Below, in pieces: positions 20,596-30,648 of a DNA stretch of 53,736 nucleotides; position 1 is the stretch's first letter; each line of letters begins with the position of its first letter. The notes below the pieces were generated by a model that saw nothing but the letters and a program-made list of their open reading frames with translations, was not told where the DNA came from and searched no databases. Source of the DNA: a virus. The DNA is taken from positions 1-53,736 of IMG/VR virus record IMGVR_UViG_3300037485_000603; one strand, 5' to 3'. A program made the position numbers and the translations under genes.

Positions 20596-23500
20596 TGTGC
20601 TGAATGTTGGAGGCCATGTTGTTCTCCATCGTCGTGATGTTGAGGGTGATGTCCCTCTTCTCATCCGCATCCATGTCTGAGGCCCGCACAAAGGTCTTCA
20701 TCTCGCGGAAGTCCTTCATGGATTTCTCCATGTCCAGCACGTAGTCCTTCGTCAAGAACAGTCCCTGGTTCTCTTGCACGTAGTCCGCCCAGTCCTGGGG
20801 CTTCATACTTCTTTCCAGGAGGTTGGCGGTTCTTACAGCCTCATCCACAGAGTTCTTCAACTCGTAGTAGGCAGTGACCTGACCTCGTGCCTCGGGATCC
20901 ACCGCGAACCGTTTAATCACCGGCATCTGTTCAAACCGCTTGGATGCCTTGGGGGAGTCGCTGTTCATGTCGTAGATGGCATCGAACAGATCCACCATGT
21001 ACCCGCCCAGAGTACCGGTGTATCCCCGGATCATCTGGTCAACCTTCATGGGCGATAGCTGGAGTGCCGTGGGTAGTCCCTTGCTTGCTTCCCCGGCCAA
21101 CTCTGCAAGCCTGGAGGTGGAAGGCCCGACCTGATACGCCGGAGCCACACTCTCCAGACCCTGAGACACGATGGGCCTCTGGGTGAAGAAGGAGTAGTTC
21201 GTCACCGACTCCACAATCGGAAGAGCCGTCTGAGGGATCGGGTTAAACGCCAGGGTGCTGGTCAACTGCCGAGCCATCGACTTGAGGAAGTCCTTCCCGG
21301 TGTCATCCCCAAAGCTGTACTCCAGGATGCGCTCAGGGATGACCTTGAAGAGAACACCGATTTCAAACGGGATGGGAATCTTGACGTCCCCTAGGATCCA
21401 GTAGTTGTCCCGGGTCTCTTGCTCCTGCTTCTTCCACTCATCGTCTTCGTGGACCAGCATCCAGTACATCGTGGACAGGGCTGCGATGGTCATGCCCCGG
21501 ATGAAGAAGCTCGTCTGGATCTCCTTGGCGTTTGCTTCCGTACCCTTCCCAAATGCCGCCCGGTACAGAACATCAAGGCCCTGCATCCGAGCATTCAAGA
21601 ACGGCACTGCTGCGGTCAGAACACGCACCAGAGGGTTGTTGCCCTTCCGGTTGAAGTTCATCACCTCCACCGCCCGGAACAGAGCTTCTGCCTCATTGCC
21701 GGTCGCCGCAAGAGTCTTCTTGTAGACCTCCATGCGGGTTGCTGCGTCAGAAGCCTGGGTGCCCGTTTCAAGCGCATCCCAGAGAGATGTAAACGGACGA
21801 GCCAGTTTTTCTCCAGTTGTGTAAATACCAGCTTTCTTGCGCAGAGCCCGGTCAAACCTACGTGCGCTGATCTCTACACCTTGGGAGTAGTCATAACCAC
21901 CGATGACACCGGAGTTGAGGAGTGCCGAGTACTCTGGGTTCTGGCCCCTGAGAGCCTTGCCAAAGTTGGTCATGGTGTCCACCATTGGGGTCATCTTGAC
22001 CCCGGAAGACACCCAGGCAGACACTGAGTCCCGCATCATGTTGGCAAGCATGAAGGCAGGATCCTTGGTGACCAAGTTCCGCAGGACGTTCGCCGGTCCA
22101 GCCAGAAGCCCAATGAACGGCAGATCCCCCAGGTTCAGACTCTTCATGGCCTCCACGAAGAGCATGTCCTTGGTCTCGTAGTACGAGGTCTTGCCGTTCT
22201 CCAGCACCTTGACCACGTTGGGGGCCGAGGAGACGTAGTTCAGCCTGTTTGCCTGACCGATGGCAACAGCAGTGTTTACAGCACGCTGGGCTGCAACGTT
22301 CTTCATCCCCGCTTCGATGGAGTACTGAACGTTCCGGACCACCGTCTCCAGGAACTCTCCGATGGGCAGATCAGATTTCTTGAGTTTCTTGGGGGCGCGA
22401 ACACCAGACAAGGAGGCAAAGATCTGGGGGCCGACAGTCTCTTCCCCGTCAGCCTGACGGTAGAAGGGGATGTAGTCCGAATACTTGACGAACTCCTTGG
22501 CCGCTTCTTCAGAGAGAACCCCGGTGTCCTTCAGATATTGAACCAGACCATTGTTGAACTTGATCCATTCATCATGGATGTCTTTGAACTCAGGATGATC
22601 CTTGAGGATCTGCGCGGCAGTAGCACGATCTGCCGGCGTGATGATCCCGGTTTCTCTACCCTGTCCGTACAAACGGATGCCCCTGTTTATAGCGGCCCAG
22701 GTCTGGTACTTCTGGTAGATGAACGGATCGTTGTACTTCGCCAGCGGGGCGAAGATGGCAATCGGCCCCTTGACCGTGTTGTTGTTGTTGACGATCTTGG
22801 TGTGACCGTTTACATACACAGGAATACCGCCAACGCCATCATGCACCCCCATAGCCCCGGCCAGGACACCGGCACTCAGATCAGACATGAGCGCAGCGCC
22901 ATGAGAACTTGCATCCGCAAGCAGCGGAGCGCCGCCCATCAGGCGGACAAGCTCTTTGTCGTACTCGCTCAGACGGTTGTACCGATCCAGGAAAGCCGCC
23001 CGGAAGGAGGAGGCAGACTTCGGGGCAATGGCCTCGGTGATCCGCTTGATGAAGGACTTTTCTTCGCGGGGGGTGGTGATCTGATCGACCCGGGCACGGG
23101 TGACAGGATCTGTCGTATCACGCAGGCTTGCCTTGATGCTCGGATCTACAGGATCAAACTTGCCAACGTTGCCGATGGCAGATTTGATCTGTTCGGGGCG
23201 GAAGGCAATATATGCGTTTTGATCTTTCCACTCGGCATTTCCATGTTTTTTAATGATGATGCCGTCATACAAACCGTACATCTCATCAAGAAACGCATCC
23301 GAACTTCCCCAATGCCTGTTTGCTTTATGAGCCTTGGCGGCTGGCCCCCTCGTTGGCTGCGAGTCCTTCCACAAATCACGAAGCTCTTGAAAAGAATCAA
23401 GAACAAGTGGATTTTTCAGGCTCAGATACGACGGCATCGTCACAGGACCATAGTCCTGCGCCCGGGCTCGATTGTCTGTAAACCACGATCCTATTGAATC

Positions 23501-26500
23501 CAGACCATCAATTGCCTTTTGTGGCGGGCGCCGCATGAATTCTGAAAAGTCTGCAGCCGTCCCGTGATACACCACAAGAGGCCTTCCATCCCCATCAACA
23601 ACGGCACTATCCTTGAACCATCTCCAGAAGTTCTTGGTTCCTTCTTCATTGGGATAGATGGGCTTGTTGGTGCTGCTGGTAGTAGGACGCTCAGTGCCGT
23701 CTACGTTGACGGTGTCACGCAGGCTGAACCGGGGCAGTCCGGTAGTGCGGACACGCTCCTTCATAGCGGGGGTGACATCGAAGCCGGGTTGCTGGTCATG
23801 CGCGTACTTGGCACGGAACCCGCCTTCCCCAAGTCTCCTCAAGTCCTCCTTCATTACTTCTTTGTCGTACTTCCGCATGGAGTCCTTGAGCAGATTGACA
23901 TCTGTCATCTGCCCACCACCAACCTTTGGCAGGAGCTTCTTCACTGCTGTCGGGACAATGGTGTCGTAGAAGGTCTTCATGCCTTCGCCGCCGACCCTGA
24001 GATCGAGGCCGGAAAGCTCACGCGTATCTGCAAGGGCAGGCTCGACTTCAGGGTCAAAAGGCTGCTTGCCTTCGCGGGCGTCCATCTTTTTAACGATCTC
24101 GACGCCAACAATATCCTCAAGCTCGCTACGGGTGAAGTTGCCATCCTTCACGTTTCTGCCGCCTGCCATTACGTTAATGCTATAACCTTTTCCAGTAGGC
24201 TCGTAAGAAATACTATCAACCTGCTTGCTCAGGTCATATCGCTCGGCACTCTGGTCCCCGTTTACAAACGCCACCTTGTCATAGCCACCCTCTCCGGCCA
24301 TGACCATGATGCGTTTCAACGCAAGGTTCAGCCAGCCTTCGGTCTTGGTGACGAAGGGGGCGGCGGGGATCCGATCCCGCAAAGCAACTGCCTTGTCCCA
24401 AGCCTCCTCCATCTGTCTGCGTTCGTCCATTACCTTCGCAATGCTGTCAATATCTTCTCTTGCTGCGAGCTTTTCTCCCATGCGTATAGCAGTCGCTCGC
24501 TCTTCTTCGGTGTCTGCGGCGTCAAGGTAAAACAATTTTGCGCGCTCTCTCAAACCGCGCTTCCATTCTTTAAATGATTCCCTCCAGTCCCCGGCAATAA
24601 ACCCCTTCTTCTTCCCCTCCTGCCCCCAGTCAGATTGAATCTCTTCCACAAACAGCACCTTGTTGCCTTCGGCGTCGGTGCGGTCGTTTACACGGATATG
24701 GGCAAGGACGTTGGGCTGCTTCCAATGACTAGACCTGTACTCCGGCCTGTTTTGCGGGGCTCCATATGCCGCTTTATCCAATTCAGCAATCAACCGATCA
24801 GCCTCGGCGTTCTCTTCCTTTGTGGCTTTTCGGCGCCAAGCGAAAGAACCGTTGTACTTTTCTTGCATCTGCTCTTGATACGAGACCCATGCACGTTTGG
24901 CTCTTTCGTGTTCGCTTCTGGAGATGTCAGGAATGGTTAGCAGCACTTCCCGGTAGTTCTCGCCGCCCGGGAGGCTGTATTGGCTGTACTGGGCTTGACT
25001 ACTTTCCGGCGCAGTTGTTGGGCCCTCACGATCAAAGCGATCACGAAGCTCTTCAAGCTCTTCTTTTTCTGCGGCACTAAGGTTTCTATAGCCCCTGGTT
25101 TCCAGTAGGTCAAGCCTTTCGCGCCACGGCTCTCTTCCGCCCAGCACCGTCTCTTCAACCTGCACGCCACCATTCTTCAGGTAGGCCAGCAGATCTTCCT
25201 TGGTGACAGAGCCCTTCTGGAGATCAAGCCAGTCCCTGACGCCAGACCACTCGATCTCTTCCGGCTTGACACCCTTCTGGGTCAGGCCATTGATGTAGCC
25301 CTTCCATGCCTCTGCCGTTCCCTTGCCAGGGCCTTGGGAGACCTTGGCTTCGAGTTCGCTGTAGAGGCCGAGCTTGTCTCTCAGGCTGAACTTGACTTTG
25401 CTTTCTCCGCCAAACTCTTCTTTTAGAGCTTTTGTTTGACGATATTCAAGCGGAATCAACTTGGTTGCTGTCAATGAAAGGCCGCGGCCTGATTGAAACC
25501 TTTGCCCTTTGATTTCAACGCTGTCACGGCGTTCGTATTGATCAGGCTTCTTAGACCCAAAACGGTCTTTTACATACAGGACAACAGGGGCAGACTCAAC
25601 ACCTTCAGCCGCCATCGCAGCCATACGGTGTCTGCCCTCATGCCCAATGATGACTCCCTTCTCAATGTCCCATTCCAAAAATGGGGTCTGAGATTGACGG
25701 GCGATTTGTTCTCGATCCAACTTTCCAGCTTCCGCCTTAATCTCGTCGGCAAATTCTTTTGAAGGTGTTGTTGCCCCAATAAAGTCTTGTGGGTTTACAT
25801 AAGCGGCTATACCAAATGTCCTGCCGTCTATATAACCATAGTCATTGATCAGTTTGTCAATGCGTCTGTCTGACCATGTTGCATCAGTTTCTCTCAGGCT
25901 GGGCTTGGCAATCGGGATGATCTTCTTGCCGGCCTTGATCTTCTCTTGATCTCGGATGACAACGGTGTTCCCGTCCCTCTGCCGGTCGTAATCGACAAAG
26001 AATCCATCGTGCCGTAGTGCAGCGTCTTCTGGCCTGCCCGTCCTGTCCTTGTTGGTCAGGCCGATGATCATGCCCTTGTTGAAGAGGTTGCCCTTCTGGC
26101 CGGGCCGAGGATCCAGGAACCGGGCGTCGTAGTTATCGCCGTTCCAGACCTGGAACTTGTCCCCGGTCTTCTCATCCAGCACAAAGTCGGGCATGTCCCG
26201 CTTGCTTGTAAACGCCATCGCCACGTTGAACCCATTGTTCAAACGCTTGATCATGGCGTCCCAGTTGGACCCGACACCAACCGTCTTTCCTTCAACAACC
26301 TGAGCCGCGCCGTCAGAGCTATAGGTCAGGTGGTGGTTGTCAGCAATCGGACCCGGCGTTGCCAGCTTGGTGTAGTCATAGAACCGGACACCAGGGAACC
26401 CCTCAATGAAGGGCTTGAGCATCTTCGGCGGGAAGTCGCTCGTCACGTTCAGGCGTATAGCAGGTGTGTAAACCTGCTTCTTAACGCGACTTTTTTCTCC

Positions 26501-29500
26501 GTTCTCTTCCGTGATGACCTCAAAGCCCTTGTCGCTCTTGGCCCAGGATTCAAACTTCTTGATCTCGTCGTAGAGGACGATGCCGAACTCTTCCGGGTGC
26601 ATCACCAGGGCTTCGGTCTTCAGATACTGAGACAGCCTGGGGCCGGCGCGGAACGGACCATCACCGCCGTAAAGCTGGTTCTGACCGCTGGTCTCACCCA
26701 GGCACAGACCCTCACACCGGGCCGACTGCGGGCAGGTAGACAGGTTGCGCTCGTTGATCTTCTGGGCGCTGGCAAGCCCAAGCCCCAGGGACGCCACGCT
26801 GTTCTGGATGTCTTCCGGAAGCTGGTACTCGTTCAAACGGGTCTTCTGCAGCTTCCCGTTTTCACCAAGGAGGGTGCCGACGTTGTGCTCGTCCTTGAGC
26901 ACCTGCCGGGCCTGGGCGAGCTTGGCACGCTGATCTGCCGGCGAGAGTTGCTTGTACGCAGAGATGGCAGACTCAAGGCCCTTGCCGATGTCACCAATCG
27001 TCGTGGTCTTGGCGATAGCCTCGCTGCGCGGCTTGTAGAGCGTGAACAGCTTGGTCATCTTCATCTTCTCAGCGAAGGCATTGCCCTCTGCCAGTTGGAT
27101 GAAGAAATCCTTCCGGCCATCCGAATGCTCCATGTCGAACTGGAGCATCTCCGGCGGCACCTGAACCATCACGTTGGCTTCAATCGGACCCTGATCGATG
27201 TTGCCAGCCCTGGTCCGGACAGCAGCAGGATTGGACTCGTTGGTCAGATAGATCCGGTTGGACGTTGGGCTGGTCGCCTTGAGTCTCTTGGTCTTGGCGA
27301 CTTCCCGGGCGGACAGATTGCTGGTCGGGAAGTACAGGGTGACCGTGCCATTCGCGTTGAGCGGCACGTTCAGAACAGGATGGTTCTCTTTGCCCTTGGC
27401 AAGCTCTTTCTCCCCATACGGGGCCTTGATGGAGAGCTTGGGCGTTTCAACGGGCACCTCGATCTGCCCCGCCGAGGTATAGGGAAGGATGCCGTTCTGC
27501 TCTTCGTACTTCTCCGCGTCCGCATCCTCCTTCTCGGAGTCTTTCCAAGAATCGGGCGCGACGGGGCCGGCACGAAGCTCGCCCCGCTCCACCTTCTTGA
27601 AGATCCGCTCTGCATCAGGCTCGGCGCCGAATGCTTCCTTGATGGACTGGAAGAAGGTCCACAACTTCTTCACCAGAGCCTGGAGCATCCCAGGAGGGGC
27701 CTTGGTGGCCCTGAAGTCTGCGAAGGCATCAGCGATAGCCTCCTCCAGCATCGCCTCCTCGTCGCCGCCGTAGAACTTCATGTAGGCGTCGTACCGGGAC
27801 ATCTGCCCTTCTTGCAGAGGCTGTCTGTTTACATTCTTCTTCTTCAGGTACTGATCGACCCACTTCTCCTTGGCCTGCCGCTCAAGAGACTTCCACTGGG
27901 CCGGGGTGAAGAACCCAAGCTCCTTCAAGGCATGGATGGCCTCATGCCGCAGAGCAACGACAGGATCCACAGCATCAAGTGCCAGACTGAGAACCTTGGA
28001 GGCGTACTCCCCTTCAGCCTTCATGTCCGCCACAAGCCTGAGAGCCACATCCCTCAGTCCATAACGCGACATTATTCTTTGCAGAGCCTTGCCGAGCGCA
28101 TCGATCTTGGCCTGGATCTCAGCCGGCACTTCCTTGGCCTCTTTGACCGGCTCAGTTTCCCGGACAGAAGGCTTCTCCTCGGGCTTCTCTGCCTTGGGCT
28201 CCATCTCCTTGCGGATCTCTTGCACAAGATCAGGAGAGCTTGACCAGTTATCCCAGGCCGCTCTCTGCTGGCGGAGTTCCTTCTCCCGCTTCTTGAGGGC
28301 ATCGGGATCCTTGATGTCGATCCCTTCCTTCTTGGCGATCTCCGGGCGCCTGCTGGCGCCAGAGATGGCAGCAAGACGCTGGGCCAGTTGGTTCTGCTTG
28401 AGGGTGGCGATCTTCGCCATCTCCTCCGCTTCCCTCATGGCCGAGTCATCGAACCCAAAGAGATCACCACCACCCTCCGGCGCGGGACGGCCCTTGGAGA
28501 CCTCCTGCACCGCCTTGATGATGTTTACAGCAGCAAGAGGGCTCTTGCCCTCCTGGATAGCCTTTACGCCGACTGCTTGGAGGCGGGAGTCTCCAGGGGC
28601 TGCGTTTGCGATTGCGGCTGCGCCTGCGTCAGATACGATATCGGCGCGATGCGCTCCAACAAGCTCTTCACTGCCGTTCTTTGCGATGGCGAAAGCTGGC
28701 TTTCCCGGGGACCGCCCCAGGAGTCCTCTAGCCGAGGCGTCTTCTTCGGAGATCCCTGATTTCCTGAAGTAGGCGACATAGTCTCTTCCCTTTCCTTGTT
28801 GATCCCGGATGTTCAACTCAGCATCCAGGATCGACGCCTGATCTGCATCGAAACCAGTAGCCTCATCATGGACCTGGGCGCGGATCAGCTTATCGCCGCT
28901 ACGCTTCGCCAGATCAAACCTGTGCCGACCGGAGATGATCTCCAGCCTGCCGTCGTTCCTGCGCCAGACTTGGATGGGGGCAACACCTCGCTGATCGAAG
29001 GTTCCCTCCAGCTTCTCAACAATACCTTCAGTGTCGGCATCACCCTTGAACTGCGGCACTTCCTTTGACAAGGACAGTTGATCCAGGGGCAGTTCAACAA
29101 TTGGGTAGTTGAGGATGAAGTTCTGGACCGGCTTTTCCTTAGCCGCATCCGCCGCAACTTCTTCTTCCTCTTTGGTCATAGCCACAGCAGGAGGCTTGAC
29201 CGGCTCAACAACCTCCGGCTTTGCTTCTTCTGCAGGCTTCTCCGCCACGACAGGTTTTGTCGGCGCAGCACCTTCTCCAGGTTGTGTGGCCGGCTGTGTA
29301 GCTGTTTGTGTAAACAGATCAGGCGGGACAGTCTTCTCTCGGGGAACCCGCTGCGTCAGGATGGATTGGAGCGTGGATGCCCGCTGCTCCGGCGGCAGGT
29401 TCATGGCATATGCCCTTGCCTGATCCAGAGTGCCGACTGATCCATCGGGGAAGCGGAAGACGTCCTCTCCTTCGGGGGCCGTTGAAACAACAGGCTCAGT

Positions 29501-30646
29501 GGGGGCGGCGGGCGGCGTCACCGGGGCAAGAGGCTGTTCTGCACGCCGAGCAGCCTCGATCTCCCGGCTCATCCTGCGAGCGAAAGCCGAGTCGGACTCG
29601 CCCTCTTGTTGACCCGGCAAACGCTCCACGCCAGTGCGAGGAACAGCAAGTCCACCACCCAGGATAGCCCCGGCAGCACCCTCCATCGCGCCAGCACCGA
29701 ACACATTCCTGAACAAGGGAACATCAAAGCCCTCGCTCCGCAGGGCAATGTTCTGGGCAAGCTGGGACTGAGAAGCCTGGGCAAACTCAGGGGCGCCTTC
29801 CTTGAGAGCGCCAAGCCCCACGCGGGACATCAGCCCACGCTCAGCCTCTCGAAGAGCTTGTTGCTCTGCAACATCTTTGACCGCGCCCCGACTCAGCAGG
29901 CTGACAAGAGGGCGCTCGACACCAACACCGCCAGCCAACGCACCCAGGCCACCGGCGACGGCCAGGGATGGAAGGTTGGTGCTTGCGTAGGACTGAGCCT
30001 CCTGAGCCTTGGCCTTAGCCATCTCTGGAGAAGCACCCTTGTTGAGGTACTCCCTCTCTACCGCCTCATAGATAGAGCCCTTGACCTCGCCAACGCCCAT
30101 AGCCGCACCCACGGCAGGCATGGCTACGGCACCAAGGCGAGCAGTCCCAAGAACAGCGCCAACAGGACCAGATGCCAATCCAGCGATGAGGACCGGGGCA
30201 GTGGAGCCAAGCGCCTGGGAAAGGGTATCAACCGGCGCAACAAAGAAAGCCTGGAAGCCAGCCTTCACCTGATCAAGAACGCCCTTGTCCTCGGCATCCT
30301 TCAGGATCTGGGCTACCCGGCGCTGATCCTTCTGTGCCTCTGCGGACAGAAGATCTGCCAGCCATGTATCAGCACTCTTCAGCGCTTCAGAGGCAGAAGA
30401 CCCCGCGCCGAACAGATCGGCCAGCATCCGAATGCCACCAACACCCCCTCGGGCCACTTGAAGGGGAACATCCAGCGCTTGCCGGAAGAATCCGCTTTGT
30501 TCAGGCTGGGGCGGGGCCGTGACGGGCGCCGCAGGTTGCCCAAGCTGAGACTGAACATACTGGATGATCTGATCTTGTGTTGCACCACGAGGAGCATCAA
30601 CAAGATACTTCTTGCCATCCGGCGCGGAAACTTCATAGGTCGGCAT
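20570..30646 (-). CDS. giant polyvalent internal virion-type protein
   Basis: A 3358-residue multidomain protein. Recognisable parts in order: a short YEVSAPDGKKY start; hydrophobic Gly/Ala-rich segments (about 130-330); a ParB-like domain with ISGRHRFDL near 571; a zinc metalloprotease-like HEAIH (901-905) with an EEAIAD helix near 968; a cysteine cluster CPQSARCEGLC near 1305 in a gp88-like domain; a second ParB-like motif HEGRHRMAAM near 1667; polyvalent-associated domains (about 1760-2290, including FVEEIQSDWGQ); an ADP-ribosyltransferase-like VYHGT near 2358; and a long helical LPD38-like C-terminus (about 2530-3350) with membrane-like segments. Such proteins are thought to be packaged and injected to counter host defences. 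It is the last gene of the leftward late operon. Confidence 0.85.
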   Translation of the reverse strand: MPTYEVSAPDGKKYLVDAPRGATQDQIIQYVQSQLGQPAAPVTAPPQPEQSGFFRQALDVPLQVARGGVGGIRMLADLFGAGSSASEALKSADTWLADLLSAEAQKDQRRVAQILKDAEDKGVLDQVKAGFQAFFVAPVDTLSQALGSTAPVLIAGLASGPVGAVLGTARLGAVAMPAVGAAMGVGEVKGSIYEAVEREYLNKGASPEMAKAKAQEAQSYASTNLPSLAVAGGLGALAGGVGVERPLVSLLSRGAVKDVAEQQALREAERGLMSRVGLGALKEGAPEFAQASQSQLAQNIALRSEGFDVPLFRNVFGAGAMEGAAGAILGGGLAVPRTGVERLPGQQEGESDSAFARRMSREIEAARRAEQPLAPVTPPAAPTEPVVSTAPEGEDVFRFPDGSVGTLDQARAYAMNLPPEQRASTLQSILTQRVPREKTVPPDLFTQTATQPATQPGEGAAPTKPVVAEKPAEEAKPEVVEPVKPPAVAMTKEEEEVAADAAKEKPVQNFILNYPIVELPLDQLSLSKEVPQFKGDADTEGIVEKLEGTFDQRGVAPIQVWRRNDGRLEIISGRHRFDLAKRSGDKLIRAQVHDEATGFDADQASILDAELNIRDQQGKGRDYVAYFRKSGISEEDASARGLLGRSPGKPAFAIAKNGSEELVGAHRADIVSDAGAAAIANAAPGDSRLQAVGVKAIQEGKSPLAAVNIIKAVQEVSKGRPAPEGGGDLFGFDDSAMREAEEMAKIATLKQNQLAQRLAAISGASRRPEIAKKEGIDIKDPDALKKREKELRQQRAAWDNWSSSPDLVQEIRKEMEPKAEKPEEKPSVRETEPVKEAKEVPAEIQAKIDALGKALQRIMSRYGLRDVALRLVADMKAEGEYASKVLSLALDAVDPVVALRHEAIHALKELGFFTPAQWKSLERQAKEKWVDQYLKKKNVNRQPLQEGQMSRYDAYMKFYGGDEEAMLEEAIADAFADFRATKAPPGMLQALVKKLWTFFQSIKEAFGAEPDAERIFKKVERGELRAGPVAPDSWKDSEKEDADAEKYEEQNGILPYTSAGQIEVPVETPKLSIKAPYGEKELAKGKENHPVLNVPLNANGTVTLYFPTSNLSAREVAKTKRLKATSPTSNRIYLTNESNPAAVRTRAGNIDQGPIEANVMVQVPPEMLQFDMEHSDGRKDFFIQLAEGNAFAEKMKMTKLFTLYKPRSEAIAKTTTIGDIGKGLESAISAYKQLSPADQRAKLAQARQVLKDEHNVGTLLGENGKLQKTRLNEYQLPEDIQNSVASLGLGLASAQKINERNLSTCPQSARCEGLCLGETSGQNQLYGGDGPFRAGPRLSQYLKTEALVMHPEEFGIVLYDEIKKFESWAKSDKGFEVITEENGEKSRVKKQVYTPAIRLNVTSDFPPKMLKPFIEGFPGVRFYDYTKLATPGPIADNHHLTYSSDGAAQVVEGKTVGVGSNWDAMIKRLNNGFNVAMAFTSKRDMPDFVLDEKTGDKFQVWNGDNYDARFLDPRPGQKGNLFNKGMIIGLTNKDRTGRPEDAALRHDGFFVDYDRQRDGNTVVIRDQEKIKAGKKIIPIAKPSLRETDATWSDRRIDKLINDYGYIDGRTFGIAAYVNPQDFIGATTPSKEFADEIKAEAGKLDREQIARQSQTPFLEWDIEKGVIIGHEGRHRMAAMAAEGVESAPVVLYVKDRFGSKKPDQYERRDSVEIKGQRFQSGRGLSLTATKLIPLEYRQTKALKEEFGGESKVKFSLRDKLGLYSELEAKVSQGPGKGTAEAWKGYINGLTQKGVKPEEIEWSGVRDWLDLQKGSVTKEDLLAYLKNGGVQVEETVLGGREPWRERLDLLETRGYRNLSAAEKEELEELRDRFDREGPTTAPESSQAQYSQYSLPGGENYREVLLTIPDISRSEHERAKRAWVSYQEQMQEKYNGSFAWRRKATKEENAEADRLIAELDKAAYGAPQNRPEYRSSHWKQPNVLAHIRVNDRTDAEGNKVLFVEEIQSDWGQEGKKKGFIAGDWRESFKEWKRGLRERAKLFYLDAADTEEERATAIRMGEKLAAREDIDSIAKVMDERRQMEEAWDKAVALRDRIPAAPFVTKTEGWLNLALKRIMVMAGEGGYDKVAFVNGDQSAERYDLSKQVDSISYEPTGKGYSINVMAGGRNVKDGNFTRSELEDIVGVEIVKKMDAREGKQPFDPEVEPALADTRELSGLDLRVGGEGMKTFYDTIVPTAVKKLLPKVGGGQMTDVNLLKDSMRKYDKEVMKEDLRRLGEGGFRAKYAHDQQPGFDVTPAMKERVRTTGLPRFSLRDTVNVDGTERPTTSSTNKPIYPNEEGTKNFWRWFKDSAVVDGDGRPLVVYHGTAADFSEFMRRPPQKAIDGLDSIGSWFTDNRARAQDYGPVTMPSYLSLKNPLVLDSFQELRDLWKDSQPTRGPAAKAHKANRHWGSSDAFLDEMYGLYDGIIIKKHGNAEWKDQNAYIAFRPEQIKSAIGNVGKFDPVDPSIKASLRDTTDPVTRARVDQITTPREEKSFIKRITEAIAPKSASSFRAAFLDRYNRLSEYDKELVRLMGGAPLLADASSHGAALMSDLSAGVLAGAMGVHDGVGGIPVYVNGHTKIVNNNNTVKGPIAIFAPLAKYNDPFIYQKYQTWAAINRGIRLYGQGRETGIITPADRATAAQILKDHPEFKDIHDEWIKFNNGLVQYLKDTGVLSEEAAKEFVKYSDYIPFYRQADGEETVGPQIFASLSGVRAPKKLKKSDLPIGEFLETVVRNVQYSIEAGMKNVAAQRAVNTAVAIGQANRLNYVSSAPNVVKVLENGKTSYYETKDMLFVEAMKSLNLGDLPFIGLLAGPANVLRNLVTKDPAFMLANMMRDSVSAWVSSGVKMTPMVDTMTNFGKALRGQNPEYSALLNSGVIGGYDYSQGVEISARRFDRALRKKAGIYTTGEKLARPFTSLWDALETGTQASDAATRMEVYKKTLAATGNEAEALFRAVEVMNFNRKGNNPLVRVLTAAVPFLNARMQGLDVLYRAAFGKGTEANAKEIQTSFFIRGMTIAALSTMYWMLVHEDDEWKKQEQETRDNYWILGDVKIPIPFEIGVLFKVIPERILEYSFGDDTGKDFLKSMARQLTSTLAFNPIPQTALPIVESVTNYSFFTQRPIVSQGLESVAPAYQVGPSTSRLAELAGEASKGLPTALQLSPMKVDQMIRGYTGTLGGYMVDLFDAIYDMNSDSPKASKRFEQMPVIKRFAVDPEARGQVTAYYELKNSVDEAVRTANLLERSMKPQDWADYVQENQGLFLTKDYVLDMEKSMKDFREMKTFVRASDMDADEKRDITLNITTMENNMASNIQHIKKMIAAQ

Positions 30647-30648
30647 AT

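Noticed and set aside
22538-24577. Two plus-strand frames of over 300 codons
   Set aside because: Same reason: complement of the giant gene, no initiation signals, and no protein-like domain.
26330-28243. 637-codon plus-strand reading frame opposite the giant gene
   Set aside because: It is antisense to a well-supported domain-rich gene, lies exactly codon-opposite to it, has no ribosome binding site and has the Leu/Arg/Gly/His composition expected from the complement of GC-rich codons.
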